Under the pieces are notes generated by a model that was not told where the DNA came from, ran no database searches, and saw nothing but the letters and a program-made list of their open reading frames with translations. Shown piece after piece: positions 63,987 through 64,000 of a stretch of DNA of 64,000 bases (position 1 is its first letter; the number at the start of each line of letters is the position of its first letter). This stretch comes from Pseudomonas chlororaphis (GTDB taxonomy: Bacteria > Pseudomonadota > Gammaproteobacteria > Pseudomonadales > Pseudomonadaceae): the NCBI RefSeq assembly GCF_000783395.1, contig NZ_JSFK01000002.1, positions 186,001 to 250,000 on the forward strand, written 5' to 3'. The position numbers and the translations under genes were made by a program.

Positions 63987-64000
63987 ATGAAGCGCCTGAT
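63987..64000 (+). CDS. lppL: LppL-type small lipoprotein, first codons (partial)
   Basis: ATGAAGCGCCTGAT begins a frame (MKRL) cut by the window end. AAGGA lies 8 bases upstream. Position next to cyaY, divergent, matches lppL followed by lysA in P. aeruginosa; assignment rests on this synteny alone. Confidence 0.55.

Overview
The window looks like a piece of chromosome from a Pseudomonas of the P. fluorescens group. It is GC-rich, almost every gene has a familiar Pseudomonas product, and from about 0.7 kb to the right end the gene order follows the P. aeruginosa gcvTHP - ubiH/pepP - zapA/ssrS - glpT - ubiD - rho - trxA - ppx/ppk - hemB - algP/algQ - hemYXDC - algR - argH - cyaA - rnk - cyaY - lppL backbone (order recalled, not searched). 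The fluorescens-type REP sequences, some of them paired as REPINs, support the assignment. I see no tRNA, rRNA, CRISPR array, phage or insertion sequence.

Left part (0-25 kb): the end of a GspE-like secretion ATPase and a DUF2388 secreted protein; gcvT-gcvH-gcvP for glycine cleavage, with a terminator between gcvH and gcvP; a ferric-iron ABC permease and binding protein split by a long palindromic repeat; the ubiI / DUF4442 / ubiH / pepP / ygfB cluster for ubiquinone synthesis; a TIGR02449 protein, zapA, 6S RNA and formyl-THF cyclo-ligase; an EVE protein, a FliL-like protein, a quinone reductase, a histidine phosphatase, glpT, chaC, a [2Fe-2S] flavin reductase overlapping ubiD, then rho and trxA.

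Middle (25-44 kb): a FadR-type regulator divergent from a four-gene amino-acid ABC importer sits between trxA and ppx and looks like lineage-specific cargo. The FadR-like palindrome between them is the probable operator. Polyphosphate genes ppx and ppk converge, and ppk follows hemB closely, with a possible Pho box upstream. Then come a DedA protein, ElbB, UPF0178 and an FTR1/cytochrome c iron permease. The least understood locus is a run of five exported proteins (38.8-43.6 kb): two tandem paralogous COG3014 lipoproteins, a YcfL lipoprotein, an LpoB lipoprotein and a second LpoB/CsgG-like protein. This is my main candidate for an undescribed envelope system.

Right part (44-64 kb): LysE exporter, small MscS channel, ABC-F protein, TIGR02444, the histone-like AlgP with a long Lys-Pro-Ala repeat, FKBP isomerase, AlgQ (Rsd), DsbB, the hemC-hemD-hemX-hemY heme operon and algR. 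The sensor gene algZ/fimS, which lies between algR and argH in P. aeruginosa, is absent here. argH, a GST, two small proteins, class I adenylate cyclase, rnk, a DUF1289 protein, cyaY and the first codons of the lppL lipoprotein complete the window.

At least five families of dispersed palindromic repeats occupy most of the larger intergenic gaps. Starts were chosen by Shine-Dalgarno position and family length; family assignments come from reading the proteins, not from database searches.
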